Shown here one piece after another: positions 32,275 through 38,859 of a DNA stretch of 38,859 bases (position 1 is the first letter of the stretch; each line of letters begins with the position of its first letter). The translations under genes and the position numbers were made by a program. The stretch covers positions 1 to 38,859 of the forward strand of contig JACRDN010000015.1 of NCBI GenBank assembly GCA_016218575.1, in the 5' to 3' direction. The DNA is from Elusimicrobiota bacterium. GTDB lineage: Bacteria; Elusimicrobiota; Elusimicrobia; UBA1565; UBA9628. The notes under the pieces were generated by a model. That model worked only from the letters and a program-made list of their open reading frames with translations. It ran no database searches and was not told the DNA's origin.

Positions 32275-32832
32275 ATGAAGAACCAATTCAAGATGTCTTT
32301 CCTTCCTATTGCTTTGGCGTTGAATGTGTTCCCATCCTTCGCTCAGGAGGATCCGGATGAAGCGCAGCCGGCCGCCGGCGTCGAGAGCCAGCAGCTCTTT
32401 TTTGCGGAAAGCGAGTTGAAGGTCATCGAAGACGAGGGGCTGCGCCTTGTCAACAAGGCGAGAGTGGACGCAGGACTGCGGGAATTGATTTTTGTCGAGG
32501 ACCTCCATCAAGCGGCCAGGCGCTACAGCGCCGAGATGGCCAAACGCCACTTTATGAGCCATGTGGATCCCCAGACTCACGAGGAGCTTAGGGAGAGGAT
32601 GGATAAGGCCGGGATTCGTTTTCGTATCGCCGGGGAGAACTTGGGGAAGGCCAGGATTCCCGGCGCGGCCTTGGCCGAAATCGCCAGGAGACAGGTCGAG
32701 TTCTGGCTTAAAAGCCCGTCCCACCGTCAGAACATAATGGATGGCGTTTTTGAGGAATCTGCGATCGGAGCCGCCTCGACTCCGAGCGGGAAGGTTTATT
32801 TCACCCAGTTCTTCCTGGTCCGCAAGAAATAA
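32275..32832 (+). CDS. Exported CAP/SCP-domain protein
   Basis: A 185-residue protein with a signal peptide ending PSFAQ and one CAP domain (cysteine-rich secretory/antigen 5/PR-1 family, YkwD-like). The start of the domain is LVNKARVDAGL; the cavity residues are His96 in HFMSHVDP, Glu121 in GENLG and His150 in SPSHRQNIM, and it ends with YFTQFFLV. Bacterial CAP proteins are secreted; biochemical function is unsettled. It stands alone between a divergent exported protein and tRNA-Ala. Confidence 0.9.
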   Translation: MKNQFKMSFLPIALALNVFPSFAQEDPDEAQPAAGVESQQLFFAESELKVIEDEGLRLVNKARVDAGLRELIFVEDLHQAARRYSAEMAKRHFMSHVDPQTHEELRERMDKAGIRFRIAGENLGKARIPGAALAEIARRQVEFWLKSPSHRQNIMDGVFEESAIGAASTPSGKVYFTQFFLVRKK

Positions 32833-32843
32833 CGTCCTCCGCA

Positions 32844-32872
32844 TTGTTTTAAAGTCCGCCTTTTGGTAAAAT
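32844..32872 (+). promoter_or_regulatory. Sigma-70-type promoter for tRNA-Ala
   Basis: TTGTTT (32844-32849), 17-nt spacer, TAAAAT (32867-32872) preceded by TGG, giving both -35 and extended -10 elements. The tRNA starts 25 nt after the -10 box. Confidence 0.75.
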
Positions 32873-32897
32873 TGTTTTCGCCTACCCCACCGTTTTC

Positions 32898-32973
32898 GGG
32901 CGTGTAGCTCAGCTGGGAGAGCGCCTGCATGGCATGCAGGAGGTCAGCGGTTCGATCCCGCTCACGTCCACCA
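32898..32973 (+). tRNA. tRNA-Ala (anticodon GGC)
   Basis: Cloverleaf with acceptor GGGCGTG/CACGTCC, D stem GCTC/GAGC, anticodon stem CCTGC/GCAGG around ATGGCAT (anticodon GGC), T stem GCGGG-type arm with TTCGATC, discriminator A and encoded CCA at 32971-32973. Confidence 0.94.
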
Positions 32974-33002
32974 TTCTGACGCGAACCGCTGGTCGGTCGC
33001 AG

Positions 33003-33039
33003 TTATCCACAGAAACTTCCCGGGAAATTTCGGTGGATA
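33003..33039. repeat. Hairpin repeat copy 3 with consensus DnaA box
   Basis: TTATCCACA at 33003-33011 is an exact DnaA-box sequence. Arms 33004-33021 and 33022-33039 pair at 16 of 18 positions with no loop (centre CCC/GGG). It lies 30 nt after tRNA-Ala and shares layout with copies at 1-28 and 12214-12250. Confidence 0.65.
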
Positions 33040-33075
33040 TCTTCGACTCGGCGTGGCGCTTGGCGCGCCTACTAG

Positions 33076-33083
33076 TGTAGAAT
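33076..33083 (+). promoter_or_regulatory. -10 box of the barrel-TPR-sulfatase operon
   Basis: TG directly followed by TAGAAT, ending 8 nt before the ATG at 33092. No ribosome-binding site besides a GGGG run is seen, so a leaderless or very short leader is likely. Confidence 0.45.
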
Positions 33084-33091
33084 TGGGGCGC

Positions 33092-34666
33092 ATGGGCCGG
33101 ACCTGGGCAGTCAACTTTTCCCTCCTCCTTCTCCTCCTTCCCGCGGCTTGGGTCTTGGCTCAAGAGCCGCCGCGCGAGGAGGCGAGCGCTCTCTACGAGT
33201 TGGGAACGCTCAAGCGCCGCGAGGGGCGGCCCGTCGAGTCCAAGGAGGCCTTCCTCCGCCTTCTAGAGATAACTCCCGCAAGCGCGGGGGCGCTTGAGGG
33301 TCTCGCTTTGGCCTGCCTGTCGCTTGGACAGTATGAGGAAGCCGGCCGTTATCTTGAGCAGTGGGACAGGCAGTCCCCAGGCAACAGCTACATACTGGGG
33401 CTTCTGGCGCGATCCTACTCTGGCCAGGGCCGCTACCGGGATCTGGCCTCGGTCTACGCCAAGATCAAGGAACTGGAGCCGGGAAATCCCGTGGCGGCTC
33501 GGCGCCTTGATTCCGCGATTCGGGAGCGCGGGGAGGGGATATTCCCCAAGATCAGCGCCTATAAATCCGTGGGGACGGAGGGGCTCGGCACCTCTGCTCC
33601 CTTGCAGCGCATCGTCTACGAGGGGCGCTTTGCCGGGATGGACGCCATGCCTGGGCGGGTCCGGAGCCTGAATCTGCGCTTAGGAGCTTCCGTCCGCCAG
33701 GAAGCGCAGCGCAACGACACGGCGGGCTTCACCTACTATGACTTGCTCGAGCAAACGTATACGTTTGGATTCGGGGCCAGGCCCCGAGGGGACCTGGCCC
33801 TCAACGCAGAGTACGGCCAGTCGGTGTTCACGGACCAGAAGCGAAACAGCATCGGGACCAGGCTTTTCAGCCGGGTCAAGCTTTCCTCCGAGCTGAATAT
33901 CGGGGGCGCGGGCGTGCGGATGAGCCTCAAGCGCGCGCCCAAGCTCCTGCGCGGGTCCGGCAACTCCGACTTCTTCACGATCCTGCGCGAGGCTTCGGCG
34001 CGCGTCGACTTCGATGCCTCGCGTAGGGGCTGGGACTTCGACGGGCACGGGGAGGTGAGCGAGTTCTCGGAGGGCTCGGTCTGGCAGTCCTACCGCCTGC
34101 GCGCGACCAAGGAGTTCGGCTCGCATATCGTCCAGCCGGCCTACTCCCATGGGGTTCAGGAGTTTTACGGCGCCGCGCCCGGGGGAAGGCTGGGATCAGT
34201 GGGCTACGACCGCTGGAGCCTGCGCTACCGTTGGAGAGAGGATGAGCTCGGCCAGGCAGGGCTCTCTTACGCCTACGACCTCTTCCATGACGCCAACCGC
34301 CTCCATGAGTTCTCGGCCGATCTCGCCTACCGCTTGAAGTGGTATAAGGACGTTTCCCTCACCTACGCCTACGGCTTGCTCGATTACGCGGCCGGGGCCG
34401 AGGGCTACCGCTCCACCGACGAGTTCACCAACACCTTCGGCCTCGAGTGGCGCCGCCGGCAGGCCCGGGAGCTCTGGACCTCTCTGGCCTTCGACAAGGC
34501 TTTCTACGTGGATGTGCGGGGCCATTACGAGGTGAACGCCTACAAGGCGGGTCTTGAGTGGTATCCGGGCTCGGATCTCTCCCTGCGGGGCGAGGGGAAA
34601 ATCATGCGCAGCACGGTGCGCGACGACTCCTACTCCTTCGCGCTCCAGGGTCGCTGGAGCTTTTGA
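33092..34666 (+). CDS. Exported protein: N-terminal TPR region plus predicted outer-membrane beta-barrel
   Basis: A 524-residue protein starting at the ATG just after the promoter; this start gives the signal peptide ending WVLAQ. Residues about 30-145 contain TPR-type helical pairs (ALYELGTLKRREGRPVESKE, ALACLSLGQYEEAGRYLEQW, LARSYSGQGRYRDLASVY). From about 180 to the end the sequence alternates in amphipathic strands rich in Tyr, Arg and Phe (YDLLEQTYTFGFGARPRGDL, WSLRYRWREDELGQAGLSYA, and ending YSFALQGRWSF). A C-terminal Phe is the usual end of outer-membrane barrels. TPR-plus-barrel proteins are known as polysaccharide export ports (BcsC, AlgK/AlgE-type). The role here is inferred. It overlaps the next gene by one base. 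Confidence 0.75.
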   Translation: MGRTWAVNFSLLLLLLPAAWVLAQEPPREEASALYELGTLKRREGRPVESKEAFLRLLEITPASAGALEGLALACLSLGQYEEAGRYLEQWDRQSPGNSYILGLLARSYSGQGRYRDLASVYAKIKELEPGNPVAARRLDSAIRERGEGIFPKISAYKSVGTEGLGTSAPLQRIVYEGRFAGMDAMPGRVRSLNLRLGASVRQEAQRNDTAGFTYYDLLEQTYTFGFGARPRGDLALNAEYGQSVFTDQKRNSIGTRLFSRVKLSSELNIGGAGVRMSLKRAPKLLRGSGNSDFFTILREASARVDFDASRRGWDFDGHGEVSEFSEGSVWQSYRLRATKEFGSHIVQPAYSHGVQEFYGAAPGGRLGSVGYDRWSLRYRWREDELGQAGLSYAYDLFHDANRLHEFSADLAYRLKWYKDVSLTYAYGLLDYAAGAEGYRSTDEFTNTFGLEWRRRQARELWTSLAFDKAFYVDVRGHYEVNAYKAGLEWYPGSDLSLRGEGKIMRSTVRDDSYSFALQGRWSF

Positions 34667-35514
34667 TGAAGAGGACTCTGGGACGCGCCGGGGCGGCCCT
34701 TCTCCTGGCCTGGGGGGTTGGCTACTATTGGAACCGCCGCCCGCTCTCCCCGGAGGCCGCGCGGCTTCTTTGGGAGAGGAGCCTTCTTCTGTACGAGCAG
34801 GGCCAATACCCTTCCGCCTTGTCTCGCGCGCGCAGGCTGCTGCGCTCCGACCCCAAGGAGCCCCGCTACCTCAAGCACGAGGCGCGCCTCCTGCACAAGC
34901 TCGGCCGCGTCGAAGGCGAGCTTGCCGCGTGGCAGGCCTTTATGTCTGTCTCCCCGGCGCCCCAGGAGGCCTGCCCCGACATTAACCGCGTCTATGAGAA
35001 GCTCGATCGCGCGGAGGAATCCTTCGAGGCCTATAAGATTTGCCTCGCGCGAGAACCGCAGAACGCGGATCTCGCTTTCTTCGTGGCCCGGGGCCTTGCG
35101 GCGCGCTCGCAATACGCCGAGGCCGAGAAGGCCTACCGCCGGATACTCAAGGAGGCTCCCTCCTACTCGGACGCGACCTTGGGAATCGCGCGCATCCGCC
35201 TGTCCCAGGGGCGGCTGGCGGAGGCCGCGGCCTTGTCCGATTCGGTTCTCAAGAAAAACGCCGCCAACGCGGACGGGCTTCTCCTGCGCGCCCAGATCGC
35301 CTTGCGCCGGCAAGACAACAAGACGGCCAAGGAGAGCCTTGTTTCGGCGATCAATGCGAGTCCAGACTACGCCGACCTCTACCGGATATTGGGCCGGGTC
35401 TATGACGCTCAAGGCGACGAGGCGGGCGCCCTCAAGGTTTACTTAAAGCTCGTGGAGCTCGAGCCGGACAACGCCTCGGCCCACCGGCGCTTGAGCGCCT
35501 TGCGCGCTCGGTGA
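34666..35514 (+). CDS. Membrane-anchored TPR protein, paralogue 1
   Basis: A 282-residue protein. The ATG overlaps the barrel-gene stop (TGATG). The N-terminus (MKRTLGRAGAALLLAWGVGY) is a signal-anchor. The rest consists of about seven TPR units, e.g. LLYEQGQYPSALSRARRLL, ARGLAARSQYAEAEKAYRRI and LGRVYDAQGDEAGALKVYLK. It aligns with the following gene through the whole repeat array, including CPDINRVYEKLDRAEESFEA versus CPALGDSYERSGRGDFALDA. TPR proteins bind other proteins; here it probably bridges the barrel and the inner-membrane enzyme. That bridge is inference. Confidence 0.78.
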   Translation: MKRTLGRAGAALLLAWGVGYYWNRRPLSPEAARLLWERSLLLYEQGQYPSALSRARRLLRSDPKEPRYLKHEARLLHKLGRVEGELAAWQAFMSVSPAPQEACPDINRVYEKLDRAEESFEAYKICLAREPQNADLAFFVARGLAARSQYAEAEKAYRRILKEAPSYSDATLGIARIRLSQGRLAEAAALSDSVLKKNAANADGLLLRAQIALRRQDNKTAKESLVSAINASPDYADLYRILGRVYDAQGDEAGALKVYLKLVELEPDNASAHRRLSALRAR

Positions 35515-36359
35515 GAAAGCCGGGGGGCGTCTTTCAAGCGGCCCTTCTCGCCCTCTTCTATGCTGTGGTGTACCGGGCGCCGGAGAGCCGCTCCTTGCCC
35601 CCCGAAAAATTGCGGGAAACCCTTAAAGCCCTGGCCTTGGCGGAGGCCAAGGAAGAGCACCGCAAGGTCCTGGAGCTTTCCCGCTTCCTTCTGCGCCGTT
35701 ATCCCGACAACGACCGCTACATTTTCAAGGAGGCCTCGGCCCTCGATCGCCTGGATCCTGGAGGGGCCGCGGCCTCTTGGGAGCGTTATTTCCAGATTTC
35801 TCCGGACCCCGTGGACGCCTGTCCGGCCCTGGGGGATTCCTACGAGCGGAGCGGCCGCGGGGATTTTGCCCTGGACGCGCATCGCCGCTGCCTGGCCCTG
35901 CAGCCCCGGAACACAGATTTGATTTTCTATCTGGCCCATTTCCTGGAGCGCCATCGCAAATTCGACGAGGCAGAGGCGCTTTACCGGCGCGGGCTCGCCT
36001 TGTCTGCGGAGTACGCGGACATGCGGCTGGGGCTGGCCAGGATCGCCTTTCGGCGCGACCGGGATCTGTCATCGGCGCGCCGCTGGGTAGGGGAGGTATT
36101 GGCCGTGAGTCCCGATCAAGCCGACGCGCTTGTCCTGTCGGCGCGCCTTGACCTCTACCGCCGCGAATTCGCCCGCGCCCGAAAGACCTTGGAGAAAGGA
36201 CTGGCCCTCCACCCGAAATATCTCGAGTTTTATTGGGGACTGGCCGCGGTCTGGCGGGAGCTCGGCGACCGAGAGAAGGCGGGCCGCTACTCCGCCATGG
36301 CCCGCTCCCTGAGGCGGGCCGGAGAGTCGGGGCCGCGGGGCTTGCAGGCGCCATGGTAG
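35511..36359 (+). CDS. Membrane-anchored TPR protein, paralogue 2
   Basis: A 282-residue protein, the same length as its neighbour. It starts at GTG overlapping the previous stop (GTGA). An N-terminal hydrophobic segment (VFQAALLALFYAVVYRA) acts as signal-anchor, followed by TPR units such as YERSGRGDFALDAHRRCLAL, LAHFLERHRKFDEAEALYRR and LAAVWRELGDREKAGRYSAM. It contains CPALGDSYE where the paralogue has CPDINRVYE. Its last 7 nt overlap the next gene, indicating tight translational coupling. No enzymatic motif is present. Confidence 0.78.
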   Translation: MRKPGGVFQAALLALFYAVVYRAPESRSLPPEKLRETLKALALAEAKEEHRKVLELSRFLLRRYPDNDRYIFKEASALDRLDPGGAAASWERYFQISPDPVDACPALGDSYERSGRGDFALDAHRRCLALQPRNTDLIFYLAHFLERHRKFDEAEALYRRGLALSAEYADMRLGLARIAFRRDRDLSSARRWVGEVLAVSPDQADALVLSARLDLYRREFARARKTLEKGLALHPKYLEFYWGLAAVWRELGDREKAGRYSAMARSLRRAGESGPRGLQAPW

Positions 36360-38722
36360 GGCTCGTCGTTTTCCTCTGGCTTCTGTTCTGCTTGGCGACC
36401 TCGGCCTATTGCCTGTTCGTCCATGTCCCCTTCATCTGGACGAACTTCATCCAGCTGCATCCCTTCCCCTGGCTCGACTTTTTTGCGCGCCGCCACGCCT
36501 GGATTTACGGGGGGCTTTGGATATTGAGCGCGGCGGTATTCACGGGCCGCCGCGAGAGTTGGGGCGGCCCCTTAGGGGCGGCCGTGGCCGTTCTTGGACT
36601 TCTCGGCGCGCTTTTGGCCGCCTTGCCCGGGCTTTCAAGCCTGCGCCCGGGCTCCGGGGCCTTGGCCTTGAGCTGCGCCGCCTGGGCGCCCTTCCTGGTC
36701 TTGGCCGCGGCCGCGGCCTGGGAGAGGGGGAGGCCTTTTCGGGCCCTGGAGGATCCCGCTCTTGATCGGCGCCTCCTGCGCGCGGCCCTGCTCGCCGCGT
36801 TTCTCTGCGCCTCGGGCTTCGGCGCGGGGGCAGGTCTGGCTTTGTCCATGGAGCTCAAGCCCTTCTGCCTCGCTTGGGCCTGGAGCTTGAGCCTCCACGC
36901 CCTTTTGTTCTTGGCGGCAGCCAGCGCGGTCTCTCTGACGAAGGGGTTTGCTCATCTAGCCGCGGCTCCCGGAGCCGCGGCATTCTGCCTGTCTCGGCTT
37001 CTCGCGGCCGGGGTCTTGGCGTCGTTTTTTGCGCGCGTCGTGCTGGCCTCGGTTCCGTTTACGGGCTGGCCGGCGTGGGCGGTTTCCATCTCCCTGACTT
37101 TGGCGCTGACGGTCGCAGCCGAGGCCTTGACCCCGCCTCCGGGGGCGATTTCTTGGGCTCTCGCGGCCGGGCTCGGGGCCTGGGCGAGCCTTGAGCTCCC
37201 TCTCATGGATTGGAACGGGGTTCTGCAGGCTTGCGCGGTTATGGGGGTTTGGTGGGGAGCGGCCGCCTTGGCCTATCAGACAGGGCCAAGGCGGCAAGAG
37301 GGGCCGGGGCACTCGTGGGCGCTCTGCCTGGCCTTCTTGGTTTTCATCGCGATATTCCAGGCGGAGCGCTTATCCCGCTACGACCTCGACCGCCTTCTGG
37401 CCGAGGATCGGGTGCGCTGGAGCGCTCTCCTGGAGCGCTACGCCGCGCGAGAGCCCTCCTTTCGCTTGGCCCGGCGGATTCTGTCGGCGCGCAAGGAGGG
37501 GGAACTCTTCGCTCTCATGCAGCGGCACACCAATATCCCCCGCGACCTTCCCACCCCCGCGGTGGAGATTCGCTTGAGCGAGGCATTGGCTCCCTCCAGC
37601 GGGTTCAAACCCCATATCTTCATCATCGTGGTCGACAGCCTGCGCCGGGATTATTTGAGGCCGTATAACCCCGCGGTCCGGTTCACGCCCGAGATTTCCC
37701 GTTTCGCGGCCGAGAGCTCGGTATTTACCAACGCCTTCACCCGCTACGGGGCCACGGGCCTCTCCGAGCCGTCCATTTGGACCGGAGCCATGATCCCGCA
37801 CAAGCAGTATCCGGAGCCCTTCCAGCCTCTCAACTCCCTTCAAAAGCTGCTGCGCCTGGAGGGTTACCGCGGGTTCATCGTCCGGGACGCCATTCTTGAT
37901 GCCATCGTGCAAAAGACTCCCGAGATGCGCGACTTGACTGATGGGCGGAGGCAGGACCGTCTCTGCCCGGAGCTTGCCTCCCTCGGGAAACGCTTGGACG
38001 AGCTCGGGCGGCCCAAGGCCCCGCTTTTCTTTTACGCCCAGCCCCAGGATCTTCATGTCTCGATGATCAACCGGGAGGGGCGCTCGCTCGCGGCCGGTGC
38101 TGCGGGCGGCTACGCGGGCTTCGACGCGGCTTACGCCAGCCGAATGCGCGGGCTGGACCGCTGTTTCGGGGCTTTCATCGCGGACTTGAAGCGCCGGGGG
38201 CTCTACGGGGACAGCATCGTCGTGCTCGCCTCGGATCATGGGGATTCCTTGGGAGAGGGGGGGCGCTGGGGCCATGCCTACACGCTGTTCCCGGAAATCG
38301 TCAAGATCCCGCTCCTCATCCATTTGCCGGCGCGGTTCCGGGGCTTGTACCGGGACGCGCGCGCCGCGGCATTCTTGACCGATGTGACGCCCACGTTGTA
38401 CGCCCTCCTGGGCCATTCCGTGGCCAAGAACCGGCTTTTCGGAAGGCCGCTGTTTACGCCGACCAAGGGCGAGCATGACCGCTATCTCGAGGATTATTAC
38501 CTCCTGGCCTCGAGCTACGGGTCGGTGTACGCGCTCCTCATGGGCAACGGGTGCTACCTTTATATAGCCGATGGGATCAACGGCGCGTATTACTATTACG
38601 ATTTAGCCGCGGATTCGCAGGGAAACCGCAATCTGTTCACCCCGGACAGGGCCCGGGAGCTCAACCCCCGCGTCGCGGAGGAAATCCGGCGCATCGCGGC
38701 GTTCTACCGCTTCCCGGGCTAA
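36353..38722 (+). CDS. Polytopic membrane enzyme of the alkaline-phosphatase/sulfatase superfamily
   Basis: A 789-residue protein. The first about 345 residues hold some eight to ten membrane helices. A short linker leads to an extracytoplasmic hydrolase domain that begins HIFIIVVDSLRRDYLRPYN, with metal ligand Asp428. GATGLSEPSIWTG follows; Thr468 or Ser471 is the likely nucleophile. ASDHGDSLGEGG carries the metal ligands Asp628 and His629, and HAYTLFPEIVKIPLLIH follows. The layout resembles LtaS or phosphoethanolamine transferases such as EptA/YejM, so transfer of a phosphate-linked head group or sulfate hydrolysis at the membrane surface is plausible. The C/SxPxR maturation motif of true sulfatases is broken (SEPSI). 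It is the last gene of the operon. Confidence 0.85.
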   Translation: MVGLVVFLWLLFCLATSAYCLFVHVPFIWTNFIQLHPFPWLDFFARRHAWIYGGLWILSAAVFTGRRESWGGPLGAAVAVLGLLGALLAALPGLSSLRPGSGALALSCAAWAPFLVLAAAAAWERGRPFRALEDPALDRRLLRAALLAAFLCASGFGAGAGLALSMELKPFCLAWAWSLSLHALLFLAAASAVSLTKGFAHLAAAPGAAAFCLSRLLAAGVLASFFARVVLASVPFTGWPAWAVSISLTLALTVAAEALTPPPGAISWALAAGLGAWASLELPLMDWNGVLQACAVMGVWWGAAALAYQTGPRRQEGPGHSWALCLAFLVFIAIFQAERLSRYDLDRLLAEDRVRWSALLERYAAREPSFRLARRILSARKEGELFALMQRHTNIPRDLPTPAVEIRLSEALAPSSGFKPHIFIIVVDSLRRDYLRPYNPAVRFTPEISRFAAESSVFTNAFTRYGATGLSEPSIWTGAMIPHKQYPEPFQPLNSLQKLLRLEGYRGFIVRDAILDAIVQKTPEMRDLTDGRRQDRLCPELASLGKRLDELGRPKAPLFFYAQPQDLHVSMINREGRSLAAGAAGGYAGFDAAYASRMRGLDRCFGAFIADLKRRGLYGDSIVVLASDHGDSLGEGGRWGHAYTLFPEIVKIPLLIHLPARFRGLYRDARAAAFLTDVTPTLYALLGHSVAKNRLFGRPLFTPTKGEHDRYLEDYYLLASSYGSVYALLMGNGCYLYIADGINGAYYYYDLAADSQGNRNLFTPDRARELNPRVAEEIRRIAAFYRFPG

Positions 38723-38796
38723 GGGCTCGCAATGGAATAATATGACCAACTGGCAGGCCCAGATTCGAGTTGATTTCGAGGCGCGAGGAGGGAGCA

Positions 38797-38859
38797 ATGC
38801 CGCAGCGCATTGTGACCAACGAGCAACGAAGAAATCGGCCGAAGATGGGCCTGCCTGAA
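38797..38859 (+). CDS. Start of a gene cut by the window end
   Basis: An ATG with AGGAGGG 4 nt upstream opens a frame MPQRIVTNEQRRNRPKMGLP that runs off the window at codon 21. The basic, hydrophilic start gives no function. A competing frame from ATG 38742 closes at 38856-38858 and has no ribosome-binding site. Confidence 0.5.
   Translation, partial: MPQRIVTNEQRRNRPKMGLPE

Noticed and set aside
38742-38858. Short open frame after the sulfatase gene
   Set aside because: 38 codons, no ribosome-binding site, unremarkable composition, and overlapped by a better start at 38797.

Overview
This is a GC-rich, gene-dense chromosomal window from a diderm (Gram-negative-type) bacterium. A TonB-like protein with an ExbB and two ExbD proteins, an MltA-type lytic transglycosylase, a predicted outer-membrane barrel and many Sec signal peptides point to an outer membrane. 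Core genes are present: thrS, gap, pgk, secG, queF and tRNAs Val(GAC), Leu(GAG) and Ala(GGC). I found no phage, transposase or CRISPR array. A high-GC Elusimicrobiota-like lineage is my best guess, from the solitary PilE-like pilin, the TPR-rich secretome and the operon styles. That is inference only; I see no marker that fixes the phylum.

Layout. 69-3492 (+) is a stop/start-overlapped operon: a lipoprotein with a gluzincin metallopeptidase motif, a CopA-like copper ATPase and the queuosine enzyme QueF. 3604-9084 (+) holds three exported proteins of unknown family; the middle one has His and Cys motifs like those of clan CD (caspase/gingipain) peptidases. 9087-11187 (-) encodes E1 beta and E1 alpha of a 2-oxoacid dehydrogenase, with no E2 or E3 nearby. 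11361-11801 is a small exported protein. tRNA-Val follows, behind a strong promoter and two abutting hairpins, and then a roughly 560-nt spacer with a repeat hairpin and a probable gene remnant.

12548-20816 (+) is one overlapping operon: thrS (lacking the TGS domain), a 1052-residue TPR protein, exbB, two exbD, tonB and a protein with an OmpA-like tail. It looks like a complete proton-driven envelope machine. 20872-24389 (+) carries gap, arginase, pgk and secG, then tRNA-Leu. 24494-32832 is a mixed-strand stretch: coiled-coil exported protein (-), MltA (+), exported amidohydrolase (-), chromate-type transporter (+), pilin (+), small membrane protein (+), PEBP/YbhB (+), exported unknown (-) and CAP-domain protein (+). 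After tRNA-Ala, 33092-38722 (+) is a four-gene overlapping operon: TPR plus outer-membrane barrel, two paralogous 282-residue TPR proteins, and a polytopic alkaline-phosphatase/sulfatase-superfamily enzyme. It may be an envelope-modifying or export system not described in this form.

Regulatory structure. Several genes have no ribosome-binding site but carry an extended -10 box (TGGTAAAAT-like) ending 5-8 nt before the start codon, as expected for leaderless mRNAs. The spacer between the divergent amidohydrolase and chromate-transporter genes is almost entirely one perfect 57-bp palindrome that contains mirrored promoter elements. A hairpin repeat with DnaA-box-like ends occurs three times.
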